NCBI RefSeq assembly: GCF_006345815.1 | Contig: NZ_VCIG01000038.1 | Coordinates: forward strand, 947,583-1,011,582 | Reading direction: 5' to 3' | DNA length: 64,000 nt | Source of the DNA: Ochrobactrum sp. CGA5 | GTDB lineage: Bacteria; Pseudomonadota; Alphaproteobacteria; Rhizobiales; Rhizobiaceae | Part shown: positions 33,244 through 41,777 of the stretch, piece after piece | Layout: every line of letters starts with the position of its first letter | Numbering within the stretch: position 1 is the stretch's first letter | The notes under the pieces: generated by a model | What the model was told of the DNA's origin: nothing | Databases searched by the model: none | What the model saw: the letters and a program-made list of their open reading frames with translations, nothing else | Made by a program: the position numbers and the translations under genes

Positions 33244-35058
33244 TCAGTCGTATTCGTTGGAAACCATTGCTGACGGCGCTTCCTGTTGAAAATCAGGCTT
33301 GCCGCTTAAATTGCGAACCATTGCTGGCTGGGCTTCGAGTTGGAAGTCGGGCTTCACACCAAGGAAGGAGGCAGAACGGCGAATGATCTCCGAAACCATC
33401 GGTGCTGCGTTGAGACCGGCGGTTGCACTAAACTTGCCTTCTTCCGGCTTCGGTTCGTCGATGATAGTCAGCACGACATAGGTCGGATTATCCATCGGAA
33501 ATGACGCCAGAAATGCATTGAAGCGTACGTCTTTCGAGTAGCGGCCATGCACCACCTTTTCTGCCGTACCGGTCTTTCCGCCGACGCGATAGCCCGGAAC
33601 CGTGGCCCGCTTGCCGGAGCCGCCCTGCGCCGTCGCATTAAGGCGATAAAGATAACGCATATCTGCAGAAACCTGTGGATGAATGACCTGCTTTGCCACC
33701 TTGTCAGCCTCGGCCTGCGTCCGCGTCAGGAAAGTCGGCTCAATCAGCTTGCCCCCGTTCATCAGCGCGGCTGCACCAACCGCCGTCTGCAGCGGCGTCG
33801 TCATCATACCGTGACCGAATGAAATAGTCATCGAATGGACTTTCTTCCAGACACGCGGCTCGACGGGACGCGCCACCTCTGGCAGTTCTGTCTGCATGCG
33901 GTCGAGAAGACCGATTTTCTTGAGGAATGCGCGGTGCCCTTCGATGCCGACGGCGTCTGCTTCGCGACCTGAACCGATGTTGGATGAGAAGATGAAAACT
34001 TCCGGCAGCGTCAGCCAGCGGCCCTTGCCGTGGAAGTCGCGGATCGTCTGGCGACCGAATACCAGCGGGCGACTGGCATCAAGCTTCGACTGCAGGTTGA
34101 ACTTGCCGGAATCGAGCGCCATCGCCGTGGTGAAGCTCTTGATGGTCGAGCCCATTTCATAGGTGCCTGCCGACATGCGGTTCAGGCGGTCCTTATCCAG
34201 GGCGTGAACCGGATTGTTCGGATCAAAATCCGGTACCGACGACATTGCTATCACTTCGCCCGTCTTGACATTCAGGATGACAGCACCGGCAGCAATAGCC
34301 CGATAGCGTTCCATAGCCTTGACCAGTACATCACGCATAATGTGTTGCACGCGAATATCGATCGAGAGGCGCACCGGCTCCAGCGATTGCCCGGTTGCAA
34401 GCCCCACCGAGCGCAGGTCTGTAAGTCCCTGGCTGTCGATGTATTTCTCCATGCCCGCAATGCCCTGATTGTCCACATTGACGAGACCGAGGATGTGCGA
34501 AGCGGTTGGGCCACCCGGATAGAAGCGGCGCTTTTCCGTACGGAAGCCGATGCCCGGCACGCCGAGCGCCATGATCTGGCTTTGTTGTTTCGGGGTCAGT
34601 CCGCGCTTGACCCAGACGAACCCGGCACCGCTTTTCAGACGCTTATACGTCGCTTCCCAATCAAGATCAGGCAGCACCGTCGACAGCATTTCGATGGTCT
34701 CGTCGGGATCGACAATCTTGCGCGGCTCAGCATAGAGCGACGCGGTCTTGATGTCGGTCGCCAGAATCTCGCCGTTACGGTCGAGAATATCAGGACGCGA
34801 AGCAAGCTGGTTGATAACGGGACCGGCTGTTTCCTCTTTTTCGCCGCCAATCATGCCGAAATAGACAAGCTTGCCGCCTATTACGCCATAAATCCCGACG
34901 AAACAGGCGATGGCCATCCAGAGGCGATTGCGTGCGCGATTGCCGTGCTTCTTGCGCGACCCGACAAATGCCATATTGCCGGCCAGCTTTTGATCGCCAA
35001 CCGGCTCAACACCGTCACCTGACTGCATATTCTTTCTTCTGAAAAGTCCCAGCCGCAT
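33244..35058 (-). CDS. ftsI: Peptidoglycan transpeptidase PBP3 / FtsI
   Basis: FtsI is the septal class B penicillin-binding protein and the partner of FtsW. The 604-residue protein has a cytoplasmic tail, one membrane segment (about 50-75), a pedestal domain with RPDILDRNGEILATDI, and the transpeptidase domain. That domain has the active-site serine in STIK (Ser304-Lys307), SSN (358-360) and KTGT (495-498). The C-terminus is odd. The last 36 residues are two copies of an 18-residue unit beginning KPDFQ.EA, encoded by a 54-bp near-duplication (33244-33354). It starts 2 bp after the ftsL stop. Confidence 0.97.
   Translation of the reverse strand: MRLGLFRRKNMQSGDGVEPVGDQKLAGNMAFVGSRKKHGNRARNRLWMAIACFVGIYGVIGGKLVYFGMIGGEKEETAGPVINQLASRPDILDRNGEILATDIKTASLYAEPRKIVDPDETIEMLSTVLPDLDWEATYKRLKSGAGFVWVKRGLTPKQQSQIMALGVPGIGFRTEKRRFYPGGPTASHILGLVNVDNQGIAGMEKYIDSQGLTDLRSVGLATGQSLEPVRLSIDIRVQHIMRDVLVKAMERYRAIAAGAVILNVKTGEVIAMSSVPDFDPNNPVHALDKDRLNRMSAGTYEMGSTIKSFTTAMALDSGKFNLQSKLDASRPLVFGRQTIRDFHGKGRWLTLPEVFIFSSNIGSGREADAVGIEGHRAFLKKIGLLDRMQTELPEVARPVEPRVWKKVHSMTISFGHGMMTTPLQTAVGAAALMNGGKLIEPTFLTRTQAEADKVAKQVIHPQVSADMRYLYRLNATAQGGSGKRATVPGYRVGGKTGTAEKVVHGRYSKDVRFNAFLASFPMDNPTYVVLTIIDEPKPEEGKFSATAGLNAAPMVSEIIRRSASFLGVKPDFQLEAQPAMVRNLSGKPDFQQEAPSAMVSNEYD
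33262..33354 (-). repeat. Tandem 54-bp period repeat at the 3' end of ftsI
   Basis: Two 39-bp blocks, 33262-33300 and 33316-33354, are close copies, both starting AACCATTGCTG on the plus strand and ending GGCTT. They are spaced with a period of 54 bp, that is 18 codons. They encode KPDFQLEAQPAMVRN and KPDFQQEAPSAMVSN near the end of PBP3. Confidence 0.85.
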
Positions 35059-35060
35059 GA

Positions 35061-35462
35061 TCAGTGCCTTGCCCCGCTTTTCTTGACGCTGCCGGTCGTG
35101 ATGGCATCTTTTTCAAGCACGCCGCTTGCAAGCAGTTCGTCGCTGCCAGAGATGATCTTCTGGATATCGTCAATCGGACGTTCTGGAATTTCGTTGACGC
35201 CCAGCACAAGCTGTTCAGCCTCAATAGGCTGGAGATTGAGTTCTTTTTCGTAGACACCAACAAGGCTTTGCAAACGGCCAGGCTGGGTCATCAATGCCCA
35301 GTCGGCACGCAGGAGCGTGATCGTATCCTTTTCGGAAGCGATCTGTCGTTGCAGCTTCGCAATGACAGCGATCTGCTTTTCCGCGTCATATTTGATCGTG
35401 TAGGTGACGGTCGCCGCCACCAGCATCGCCGCTATCATGATGATGTCGAAAGTACGCAGCAC
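35061..35462 (-). CDS. ftsL: Cell division protein FtsL
   Basis: The 133-residue bitopic membrane protein has one N-terminal membrane segment (about residues 5-25, FDIIMIAAMLVAATVTYTIKY), followed by a coiled coil (about 28-65). The short conserved patch LRADWALMTQPGRLQSL is typical of alphaproteobacterial FtsL. It bridges FtsQ/FtsB to FtsWI. The position between rsmH and ftsI is diagnostic. It starts 4 bp after the rsmH stop. Confidence 0.9.
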   Translation of the reverse strand: MLRTFDIIMIAAMLVAATVTYTIKYDAEKQIAVIAKLQRQIASEKDTITLLRADWALMTQPGRLQSLVGVYEKELNLQPIEAEQLVLGVNEIPERPIDDIQKIISGSDELLASGVLEKDAITTGSVKKSGARH

Positions 35463-35466
35463 TCGT

Positions 35467-36510
35467 TCAACTCCGGGCCAGTTCGTTCGTCTCGGGGAGC
35501 TTTGGCAGCCCGAAAAGCGATAGATCGTCTTCCAGTGACGGATTTTCCGTCCTGATACCGGCGCGCAGCTTCGCCGAGCGCGCGCGTGGATTTATTGCCT
35601 CTTCCTCTGCGGTCGGGCCGACAGCGCCCTTGACCGCAGGTATAAAGCTCGGCAAACGGACGTGCGTTTCCGGCAGATGGCGCGATCCAGCGCTTCCACC
35701 GGCGCGATCCGCGAAATAGCGCTTCACCATACGGTCTTCCAGTGAATGGAAGGTCACGACAACCAGCCGACCGCCCGGTTTCAGGATGCGTTCGGCGGCA
35801 AGCAGCGCCCGCGCCAGCTCGCCCAGCTCGTCATTCACATAGACCCGCAGCGCTTGAAACACCCGCGTCGCCGGATGGATGCGATCCTTCGGATTGCGGC
35901 CCACCAACGTTTCAATGGCATTGGCAAGATCAAGTGTGCGTGTGAAAGGCTGTGTGGCTCGGCGCTTGTCAATCATGCGCGCGATTCGGCCCGCATGACG
36001 TTCCTCGCCCAGAAAATTGAAGATGCGTGCAAGATCACCGGTCTTGAGACGGTTCACCACATCGGCGGCACTGGGCCCTTTTTTCGACATGCGCATATCG
36101 AGCGGGCCATCCTTCTGGAAGGAAAAACCGCGCTCGGCTTCATCGATCTGCATCGACGACACGCCAATATCGAGCACAACGCCGTCCACCTTGCTGCCCT
36201 CTCCCTTAACCTTCGAGACCGCCTCATCCAGAACAGAAAAGCGGGACTCAACCAGATGGAGCCTGCCCGGAAACTGCTTTTCCATCGCCCGCCCGGCGTC
36301 GATTGCAGTCGGGTCGCGGTCAATTGCGATCACGGCCGCGCCCGTTTCCAGTATGCGACGCGTGTAACCACCGGCACCAAAGGTGCCATCGACGATCACT
36401 GCGCCTGGTTCAGGCTTCAGGGCATCAATCACTTCGGCGATCAGCACCGGAACGTGACGGACATCAGCCCCTTCGGCTTGAGAATTGTCTCCGCCGAGGC
36501 TTGCCATCAT
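35467..36510 (-). CDS. rsmH: 16S rRNA (cytosine-1402-N4)-methyltransferase RsmH (MraW)
   Basis: RsmH methylates C1402 of 16S rRNA at the ribosomal P site. The 347-residue protein shows [13 protein letters not shown] at the start, the SAM site [50 protein letters not shown] and [16 protein letters not shown], all family signatures. It is the first gene of the division cluster here. No mraZ frame is seen upstream. The operon promoter should lie in the minus-strand sequence just above 36510. Confidence 0.97.
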   Translation of the reverse strand: MMASLGGDNSQAEGADVRHVPVLIAEVIDALKPEPGAVIVDGTFGAGGYTRRILETGAAVIAIDRDPTAIDAGRAMEKQFPGRLHLVESRFSVLDEAVSKVKGEGSKVDGVVLDIGVSSMQIDEAERGFSFQKDGPLDMRMSKKGPSAADVVNRLKTGDLARIFNFLGEERHAGRIARMIDKRRATQPFTRTLDLANAIETLVGRNPKDRIHPATRVFQALRVYVNDELGELARALLAAERILKPGGRLVVVTFHSLEDRMVKRYFADRAGGSAGSRHLPETHVRLPSFIPAVKGAVGPTAEEEAINPRARSAKLRAGIRTENPSLEDDLSLFGLPKLPETNELARS

Positions 36511-36969
36511 TCCGATCCTTTCCCGGGTACCTGGCCCGTCTTGTCAAGCATATCGCGCTTCAATGTTTTGTTTTTACGCATATTTTCCAAAGTCGGTTCT
36601 CAACTTCGAGAAACATGCCGTGGTGTTTTGCCTACGGATTCCGCCCCTTTGCCGTCAACATCGCGACATGGCGGATTCGTTCGTCAGTTATCGGATATTA
36701 AGCTTAATGAAGCGTTATCCTTTAGCTCGGCACTGCTACCGAACTCTGCTAGCATCAGAATTTTCAACAGAGTTTTTTTGAACAAGGTTTGCGCCGACCC
36801 GTTCGGAAAATAGCACCTGACTTCTCTCAACATGCTGAACCCCGCCCAGTTGAAGACACGGGATAAGACATCAATCCGGTGGCCGGATTTCCCCGCTTAA
36901 GCGATCCTCATTTTTGCTGGAAATGCTCCATGCATCACAAGCTTATGATTTTCCACGCCCCGCCTGCTG
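36511..36969. other. Intergenic region between rsmH and mntH
   Basis: This divergent region has no credible coding frame. It contains a degenerate copy of a palindromic repeat (36578-36618) related to the one at 50320-50372, and a 12-bp perfect palindrome ATTAAGCTTAAT at 36697-36708. The promoter of the division cluster is expected on its left side. mraZ, which heads the cluster in many bacteria, is absent. Confidence 0.5.
36578..36618. repeat. Degenerate copy of a REP-like palindromic repeat
   Basis: Bases 36578-36618 begin GCATATTTTCCAAAG and end GAGAAACATGC. They align with the better-preserved copy at 50320-50372, matching at about three quarters of positions over 35 bp in the same orientation. 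Confidence 0.55.
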
Positions 36970-36998
36970 TTGACGCCTTGCCATCCTTGGCATAATTA
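36970..36998 (+). promoter_or_regulatory. Candidate sigma-70-type promoter of mntH
   Basis: TTGACG (36970-36975) is followed after 17 bp by TAATTA (36993-36998). The spacing is ideal, and the Mur-like palindrome lies just downstream over the expected transcription start. Confidence 0.5.
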
Positions 36999-36999
36999 A

Positions 37000-37014
37000 T
37001 GCAAATAGTTTGCA
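37000..37014. promoter_or_regulatory. Mur/Fur-like operator upstream of mntH
   Basis: A perfect inverted repeat TGCAAA-TAG-TTTGCA lies 28 bp before the mntH ATG and directly after the candidate -10 element. It continues into AACTGCATC. It resembles the manganese-responsive sites bound by the Fur-family regulator Mur in rhizobia and Brucella. Repression of mntH by Mur with Mn2+ is inferred from that likeness. Confidence 0.65.
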
Positions 37015-37041
37015 ACTGCATCAATACCCAAGGCATTGAAT

Positions 37042-38412
37042 ATGGCACCCCATGGAGCAGGCCCCTCCGGCGCTGGTGAAGTGACATTTGAAGGCTGGCG
37101 ACGTGATCGTGGCGAAGCATCGATGTCTGATGTCCATCGCTCTATCAGAGTCAATCGTTCCGGTTCCAAATTCCGCCGCGCACTTTCGTTTTTCGGACCC
37201 GGCTATCTGGTAGCCGTTGGCTATATGGACCCCGGCAATTGGGCCACCTCGCTTGCTGGCGGGTCGCGTTTTGGCTACACGCTGCTATCTGTTGTTCTAG
37301 TGTCCAATCTGATGGCCATACTTCTGCAGGCACTGTGCGCACGTCTTGCAGTCGCCACAGGGCGCGATCTGGCACAGGCGTGTCGCGATGCCTATCCGCG
37401 TTTTCTTGCCTGGCCGCTCTGGCTTCTGGCTGAACTTGCGATTTGCGCAACAGATCTGGCAGAAGTCATTGGCACGGCGATCGGCCTCAACCTGCTTTTC
37501 GGCATTCCGCTGGAAATCGGTGTCATCATCACTGCCGCCGATGTGCTTCTGGTTTTGTATCTCCAAAACAAGGGGTTCCGCCGTGTCGAGGCGCTCATCA
37601 TCACGCTATTGGGGGTGATTGCGCTCTGCTTCCTCATTCAGATTCTGATGGCGCAGCCGCAATGGGGGGCAGTCATCAAGGGATTTGCACCGACGACCGA
37701 CATCATCCGCAATCCCGACATGCTCTATATTGCGCTTGGCATCATTGGCGCCACGGTCATGCCGCATAATCTCTATCTGCATTCCGGTATCATCCAGACG
37801 CGCGATTACGGCCACACGACTGCAGAAAAACGCGAGGCCATTCGCTTCGCAACATGGGACTCCACGATTGCCCTAACTTTCGCGCTGCTGGTTAATGCTT
37901 CGATCCTGATCCTGGCTGCTGCGAGCTTCAACGCTACCGGCAACACTGCGGTCGAAGATCTTGACAAGGCTCACGCTCTTCTGAACCCGCTGTTGGGATC
38001 GGCTCTAGCGCCAACCCTTTTCGCAATTGCGCTTTTGTGCTGTGGCCTGAACTCAACCATTACCGCGACCATGGCTGGACAGATTGTCATGGAAGGTTTC
38101 ATTGATATCCGCCTTAAGCCGTGGCTGCGCCGTGCGATCACCCGCTTCGTGGCCATTGTTCCGGCTGCAGTCGTAACGATCATGTACGGCTCGCAGGGAA
38201 CGACCGAGCTTCTGATCCTGTCTCAGGTCGTGTTGAGCCTTCAGCTACCCTTTGCAATCGTTCCGCTCGTCATTTTCACGGCCGAGAAAAAGAAAATGGG
38301 ATCGCTCGTCGCACCACGCTGGGTGACGCTGCTTGCAGCTATCACCGCTGCAATCATCGTCGTGCTGAACATGAAGCTGATCTATGATTTTGTAGCGGGC
38401 GTTCCTATCTAA
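37042..38412 (+). CDS. mntH: Manganese/divalent metal transporter MntH (Nramp)
   Basis: MntH is a proton-coupled Mn2+ importer of the inner membrane. The 456-residue product has about eleven membrane segments and the metal-site motifs DPGNWAT (first helix) and MPHNLYLHS (sixth helix), plus the Nramp transport signature region. An N-terminal hydrophilic stretch of about 45 residues precedes [17 protein letters not shown]. The start is uncertain between the ATG at 37042, a TTG two codons earlier and an ATG at 37123. A Mur-like operator sits just upstream. Confidence 0.93.
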   Translation: MAPHGAGPSGAGEVTFEGWRRDRGEASMSDVHRSIRVNRSGSKFRRALSFFGPGYLVAVGYMDPGNWATSLAGGSRFGYTLLSVVLVSNLMAILLQALCARLAVATGRDLAQACRDAYPRFLAWPLWLLAELAICATDLAEVIGTAIGLNLLFGIPLEIGVIITAADVLLVLYLQNKGFRRVEALIITLLGVIALCFLIQILMAQPQWGAVIKGFAPTTDIIRNPDMLYIALGIIGATVMPHNLYLHSGIIQTRDYGHTTAEKREAIRFATWDSTIALTFALLVNASILILAAASFNATGNTAVEDLDKAHALLNPLLGSALAPTLFAIALLCCGLNSTITATMAGQIVMEGFIDIRLKPWLRRAITRFVAIVPAAVVTIMYGSQGTTELLILSQVVLSLQLPFAIVPLVIFTAEKKKMGSLVAPRWVTLLAAITAAIIVVLNMKLIYDFVAGVPI

Positions 38413-38434
38413 GCCCTCTCGTGGCTTTTCGAAT

Positions 38435-38468
38435 GGGCGGCTCCCAATCTCGGAGCCGCCCTGTTTCT
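38435..38468 (+). terminator. Intrinsic terminator between mntH and the SDR gene
   Basis: The hairpin GGGCGGCTCC, 7-nt loop, GGAGCCGCCC is followed by TGTTTCTT on the plus strand, 22 bp past the mntH stop. It may also help stop transcription coming from the convergent SDR gene. Confidence 0.8.
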
Positions 38469-39217
38469 TACTTCACCGCCGCATTGCCACCGTCGGCATA
38501 AAGTGCAGAACCAGCGACGAAACTCGACATCGGGCCCGCCAGAAACAACGCAGCCTGTGCAATTTCCTCAGGCTGGGCAATCCGCTTCATAGCGTGCAGG
38601 CCTGCGGCCCACTCTTTCTGCTTTTCATCGCCAGCCAGCGGCGTATCGACACCACCCGGCAAAAGCGCATTTGCCCGGATGCCGCGGGCACCATAATCGG
38701 CAGTTATTCCCTTCACCATCCCCATGAGAGCTGCCTTCGAGGTTCCGTAAACCGACATGCCCGGAATGCCGACACTCGTGCCGACAAATGTCGACGTAAA
38801 AACAATCGAGCCGCCGCCTCTCTCGAGCATCAGCGGGATTTGCGATTGCGCTCCCAGAAACGCCGAGGTCAGATTACCTGCCAGCACCCCTTCCCAATCA
38901 TCGGCCGCGATGTCAGCAAGCGGCGCGATGGGGCCAACTGTTCCGGCATTGTTGACTGCGATATCGAGGCCGCCGAATTTATTCTTTGCTGCCGCAGCAA
39001 GTGACGCATGGGTTCGGGCGTCCGACACATCCCCGGCAACACAATGCGCCTTCCCGCCAAATGCCGCGATCTCCTCCGCAACAGTTTCGAGACCGGCAAG
39101 CCCGCGAGCATTCAGCACGATGGCCGCACCCTCTTTGGCAAAGAGCAATGCCGTCGCACGCCCTATTCCGGACGATGCGCCGGTGATGATTGCAACCTTG
39201 TCTTTTAAACTTGGCAT
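38468..39217 (-). CDS. Short-chain dehydrogenase/reductase (classical SDR)
   Basis: The 249-residue NAD(P)-dependent oxidoreductase has the cofactor motif TGASSGIG (about 13-20), NNAG (about 89-92), the catalytic Ser region STFVGTSVG and the YGTSK pair (Tyr/Lys about 158-162). GGAGG lies 6 nt before the ATG at 39217. The substrate cannot be inferred. The gene converges on mntH. Confidence 0.92.
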   Translation of the reverse strand: MPSLKDKVAIITGASSGIGRATALLFAKEGAAIVLNARGLAGLETVAEEIAAFGGKAHCVAGDVSDARTHASLAAAAKNKFGGLDIAVNNAGTVGPIAPLADIAADDWEGVLAGNLTSAFLGAQSQIPLMLERGGGSIVFTSTFVGTSVGIPGMSVYGTSKAALMGMVKGITADYGARGIRANALLPGGVDTPLAGDEKQKEWAAGLHAMKRIAQPEEIAQAALFLAGPMSSFVAGSALYADGGNAAVK

Positions 39218-39374
39218 AGTGAACCTCCATGATTTCGTGGAGGTCCCAATTAATGATCCTGCCTTAACGCAACCATCCGTTTCTTGCGTTCAAACACCAA
39301 AGCCGGTTTTAAGAGCACTTCCAGCATGAATATGAAAAGGTTGCGTAGGATAATACGACAAAGCAGATAGTTAG

Positions 39375-39410
39375 AGCGGTCCCAATGTTTCGTATGGAAT
39401 GGGAACCGCT
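39375..39410 (-). terminator. Inverted repeat just past the 3' end of rnpB
   Basis: AGCGGTCCCAAT and AATGGGAACCGCT form a stem with one bulge, about 13 bp beyond the mature rnpB 3' end on the minus strand. The following bases are CTAACTATC, so there is no clear T-run. It may be the rnpB terminator or a member of a genomic palindrome family. Confidence 0.4.
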
Positions 39411-39422
39411 TTAAAGAGAATT

Positions 39423-39850
39423 GTCAGTCGGTCTGTAAGCCGGGTTCTGTATGGCCGGGCTTTTGCCCGACGTGGCAGCCATTCATCTGGGACGGATGTC
39501 GCCACCCGCCTCGTGCAACCCACCCGGACGGCTGATCCGGAAACCGATTGCCGGCCCTTGCGAGCCAGCGCGCCGTCCCTATTCGGTTTTGCTCCCGATG
39601 GGGTTTACCGTGCCGTCTGCATTGCTGCAGACGCGGTGGGCTCTTACCCCACCCTTTCACCCTTACCCCGTCATCCCTGCCGTTTCATGACGCAACGGAA
39701 CGGAAGACGGGGCGGTCTGCTTTCTGTGGCACTTTCCCTGGGGTCACCCCCGCCGGGCGTTACCCGGCATCGTGTTTCCATGGAGCCCGGACTTTCCTCA
39801 CCTGCCGCCTTTCGGCATATGACAGGCGCGGCTGCCCGACCGACTGACAG
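39423..39850 (-). ncRNA. rnpB: RNase P RNA (type A)
   Basis: RNase P RNA is the catalytic subunit that matures tRNA 5' ends. On the minus strand the transcript begins near TCAGTCGGTCGGGCAGCC, has the conserved GAGGAAAGTCCGGGCTCC block (CR I), GGGTGAAAGGGTGGGGTAAGAGCCC in the specificity domain (given in two pieces: GGGTGAAAGGG, GGTAAGAGCCCACC), and ends with AGAACCCGGCTTACAG followed by GACCGACTGAC, which pairs with the 5' end (P1/P2). The length of about 428 nt fits alphaproteobacteria. The ends are approximate. Any apparent reading frames over it are spurious. Confidence 0.95.
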
Positions 39851-39920
39851 CGCGCATATAGCAACGATAATGCAACAGCGAAACCAGATTCCAGAAAAAA
39901 TCTGAACCCGGCGGAAACAG

Positions 39921-39955
39921 AAGAGCCGACGGTGTCTCCACCGTCGGCTCTTCGT
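39921..39955 (-). terminator. Intrinsic terminator between the transglycosylase gene and rnpB
   Basis: A perfect 14-bp stem AAGAGCCGACGGTG / CACCGTCGGCTCTT with a TCTC loop lies 54 bp past the transglycosylase stop. On the minus strand it is followed by CTGTTTCC, so the T-tract is weak, but the stem is very stable. Confidence 0.7.
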
Positions 39956-40008
39956 TCACATCAGGCGGCCTGTACTCTACGCGACCCCCGACGTAAATCT
40001 GCATCGCA

Positions 40009-40653
40009 TTAGAGTGCGCGCATATAAGCTTTGACCGAGCTGCAGTACTTTGCAGAGATCGGGTTCATGCGCGTTGCGCCATGGCCGGCATTGTATTTCA
40101 GGATCGTGCCGCAGGTGCTACCACCGCCAAGCTTCTGCGCCTGCGCCAGATACTTCATGCCGAACTGAATGTTCGTGGAGGGCTCGTAAAGACCTTTGGC
40201 GGAACCCGTATAGCCGAGGCCACGAGCGGTCGAGAGCTTGATCTGCATCAGACCTATCTCTCCGGCCTTGCCGCGCACATTCGGCTGAAAATTGCTTTCG
40301 TGACGCACAACTGCATGCGCGAGTGCGGAAGGCACGCCATAGGTCGATGCGTAACGATTGATAAGGCCGGAATAGGCGCTGCCGCCTTTGGCGTTGCGAG
40401 CCGTCGTGCCTTTTGACTGCGAACGCTTGGCAGTGGAACCCTGGGTAGCCGGAGCCGCACGGCCGCTAACGGCCGATGCCTTTTTAGGCGCTTTGGTTGG
40501 CTTTTCCGCCTCGGCAGAGTTGCTCTGCTGGCGCGCTTTGAAGAGAGCAACGAGATTGGTCGGTTCGGTTGAAGGGGCACTCAGCGCTGGACTCAGGCCA
40601 AACGAACTCATGGCGCCAACAAGGGCGCAAACAACAACAAATTTAATTTTCAT
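40009..40653 (-). CDS. Secreted lytic transglycosylase (SLT/GEWL domain)
   Basis: The 214-residue protein has an N-terminal signal peptide (about 1-25, ending SPALSAPS), a low-complexity Lys/Ala/Thr/Ser-rich linker (about 45-95), and a C-terminal SLT domain. The catalytic glutamate lies in VVRHESNFQP, followed by GEIGLMQIKLSTARGLG, NIQFGMKYLAQA and LKYNAGHG. It cleaves MurNAc-GlcNAc bonds in the periplasm to give 1,6-anhydro ends. It resembles soluble transglycosylases found in many Hyphomicrobiales. Its own terminator follows. Confidence 0.92.
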   Translation of the reverse strand: MKIKFVVVCALVGAMSSFGLSPALSAPSTEPTNLVALFKARQQSNSAEAEKPTKAPKKASAVSGRAAPATQGSTAKRSQSKGTTARNAKGGSAYSGLINRYASTYGVPSALAHAVVRHESNFQPNVRGKAGEIGLMQIKLSTARGLGYTGSAKGLYEPSTNIQFGMKYLAQAQKLGGGSTCGTILKYNAGHGATRMNPISAKYCSSVKAYMRAL

Positions 40654-40970
40654 AACCTACCGTCTTGGAACGTTTCTTTTGTCAGATCGCCCATCTTGGG
40701 GGAGACGATCCTGTTTTTTTTATCCCGCTCGATATGGGTTGTTAGGCCCTTGTCCGCTGGGATTGAGCGAGGAAGTGCCGGGAAAATGCAGCCGAAGATT
40801 GGTTGTAAAAGTAAAATAGTCTTACAGGTTGTAAGATTCCTGAGTCAGGCCAATCCCACGTAAAACGCCGCCACAAGCCTTCTGCAACAAGGCTGGATCG
40901 ATCTATTTTTATGAAATAATTAGAGAAATACGAATCAACGCCGGATAGAGAAATTGGTCGGCTGCACTCG
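40654..40970. other. Intergenic region between amidase and transglycosylase genes
   Basis: About 317 bp with nothing recognisable beyond the expected promoter of the transglycosylase gene on the minus strand. Several homopolymer runs and A/T-rich stretches occur (40920-40935), but no gene or hairpin terminator is clear. Confidence 0.5.
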
Positions 40971-41777
40971 TTAGGTGGTAACATTTTGCAGGGAAAAAAT
41001 TAGCCTGTAGAGGGTATCTATAGTAGATACATCGGCCACACCGTCCACATTCTGTGTCCGAAAATGACGCTGAAAGGCCTTAATCACGGTCTCTGTGCCT
41101 TCATCGAAGACACCTGTTATGGCGATCTCATAGCCATAAAGTGCCAACATGGACTGCAATGCTTCGACCGGCTGGCCGCTTTCGCCACGGGCCAGAAAAC
41201 GCCCACCGCGGATCGGTGTCGGTTCGACATAATGGCCGATGCCTGCACCATGAAGCCGTTTCCAGGGAAAGTTATGGCCGGGATCGGTCTTGCGTGAAGG
41301 CGCGATATCGGAGTGGGCCAGGACATTTTCCGGCTTGATGGCATGACGCTCGCATATATCGCGGCAGAGGCGGATGACCGCATCAATCTGCGCATCTTTG
41401 AAGGGCGGATAGTCATCGAGATTGCCGGGATTGACGATCTCGATGCCGATGGAAGCGGAATTGATGTCCGTTTCGCCCTTCCAATAGCTCTTGCCCGCAT
41501 GCCAGGCGCGCGCTTTTTCCGAAACCATCTGCACAATACGTCCGTCTTCATGGACAAGATAATGGGCCGAAACTTCCATGTCAGGCGATTTCAGAATCTG
41601 CACGGCCTCTTCGGCAGTCGCCAGACCTGTATAATGCAGTATGAGGAAAGTGGGCACCTTGCCGTCGCGACGCGGACCGAGATTCGGTGAGGCATCAAGC
41701 GTTGCACCAGCAAAATCGGGCCGCTCAAGCGCCAGTTCCTGAAGCAGTTCGCTCTCGATTTCGCGCACGCTGCTCAT
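40971..41777 (-). CDS. N-acetylmuramoyl-L-alanine amidase (AmpD/AmiD type) with peptidoglycan-binding domain
   Basis: The 268-residue protein has an amidase_2 domain (about 35-180) with zinc ligands suggested by FLILHYTGLA (His), ARAWHAGKSYW, and AHSDIAPSRKTDPGHNFPW (His, Asp). A C-terminal peptidoglycan-binding-1-like domain follows (about 200-262, LQSMLALYGYEI...AFQRHFR). No signal peptide is seen, so a cytoplasmic role in recycling anhydro-muropeptides is plausible. Its ATG overlaps the stop of the upstream J-domain gene as ATGA, so the two are coupled. Confidence 0.92.
   Translation of the reverse strand: MSSVREIESELLQELALERPDFAGATLDASPNLGPRRDGKVPTFLILHYTGLATAEEAVQILKSPDMEVSAHYLVHEDGRIVQMVSEKARAWHAGKSYWKGETDINSASIGIEIVNPGNLDDYPPFKDAQIDAVIRLCRDICERHAIKPENVLAHSDIAPSRKTDPGHNFPWKRLHGAGIGHYVEPTPIRGGRFLARGESGQPVEALQSMLALYGYEIAITGVFDEGTETVIKAFQRHFRTQNVDGVADVSTIDTLYRLIFSLQNVTT

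Noticed and set aside
36485..36781. 98-codon open frame upstream of rsmH on the plus strand
   Set aside because: It covers the expected promoter of the division cluster and a repeat remnant, with no coding character.
39399..39905. 168-codon open frame on the plus strand and others over the same region
   Set aside because: The region is the RNase P RNA gene on the minus strand. The frames are artefacts of a structured RNA.
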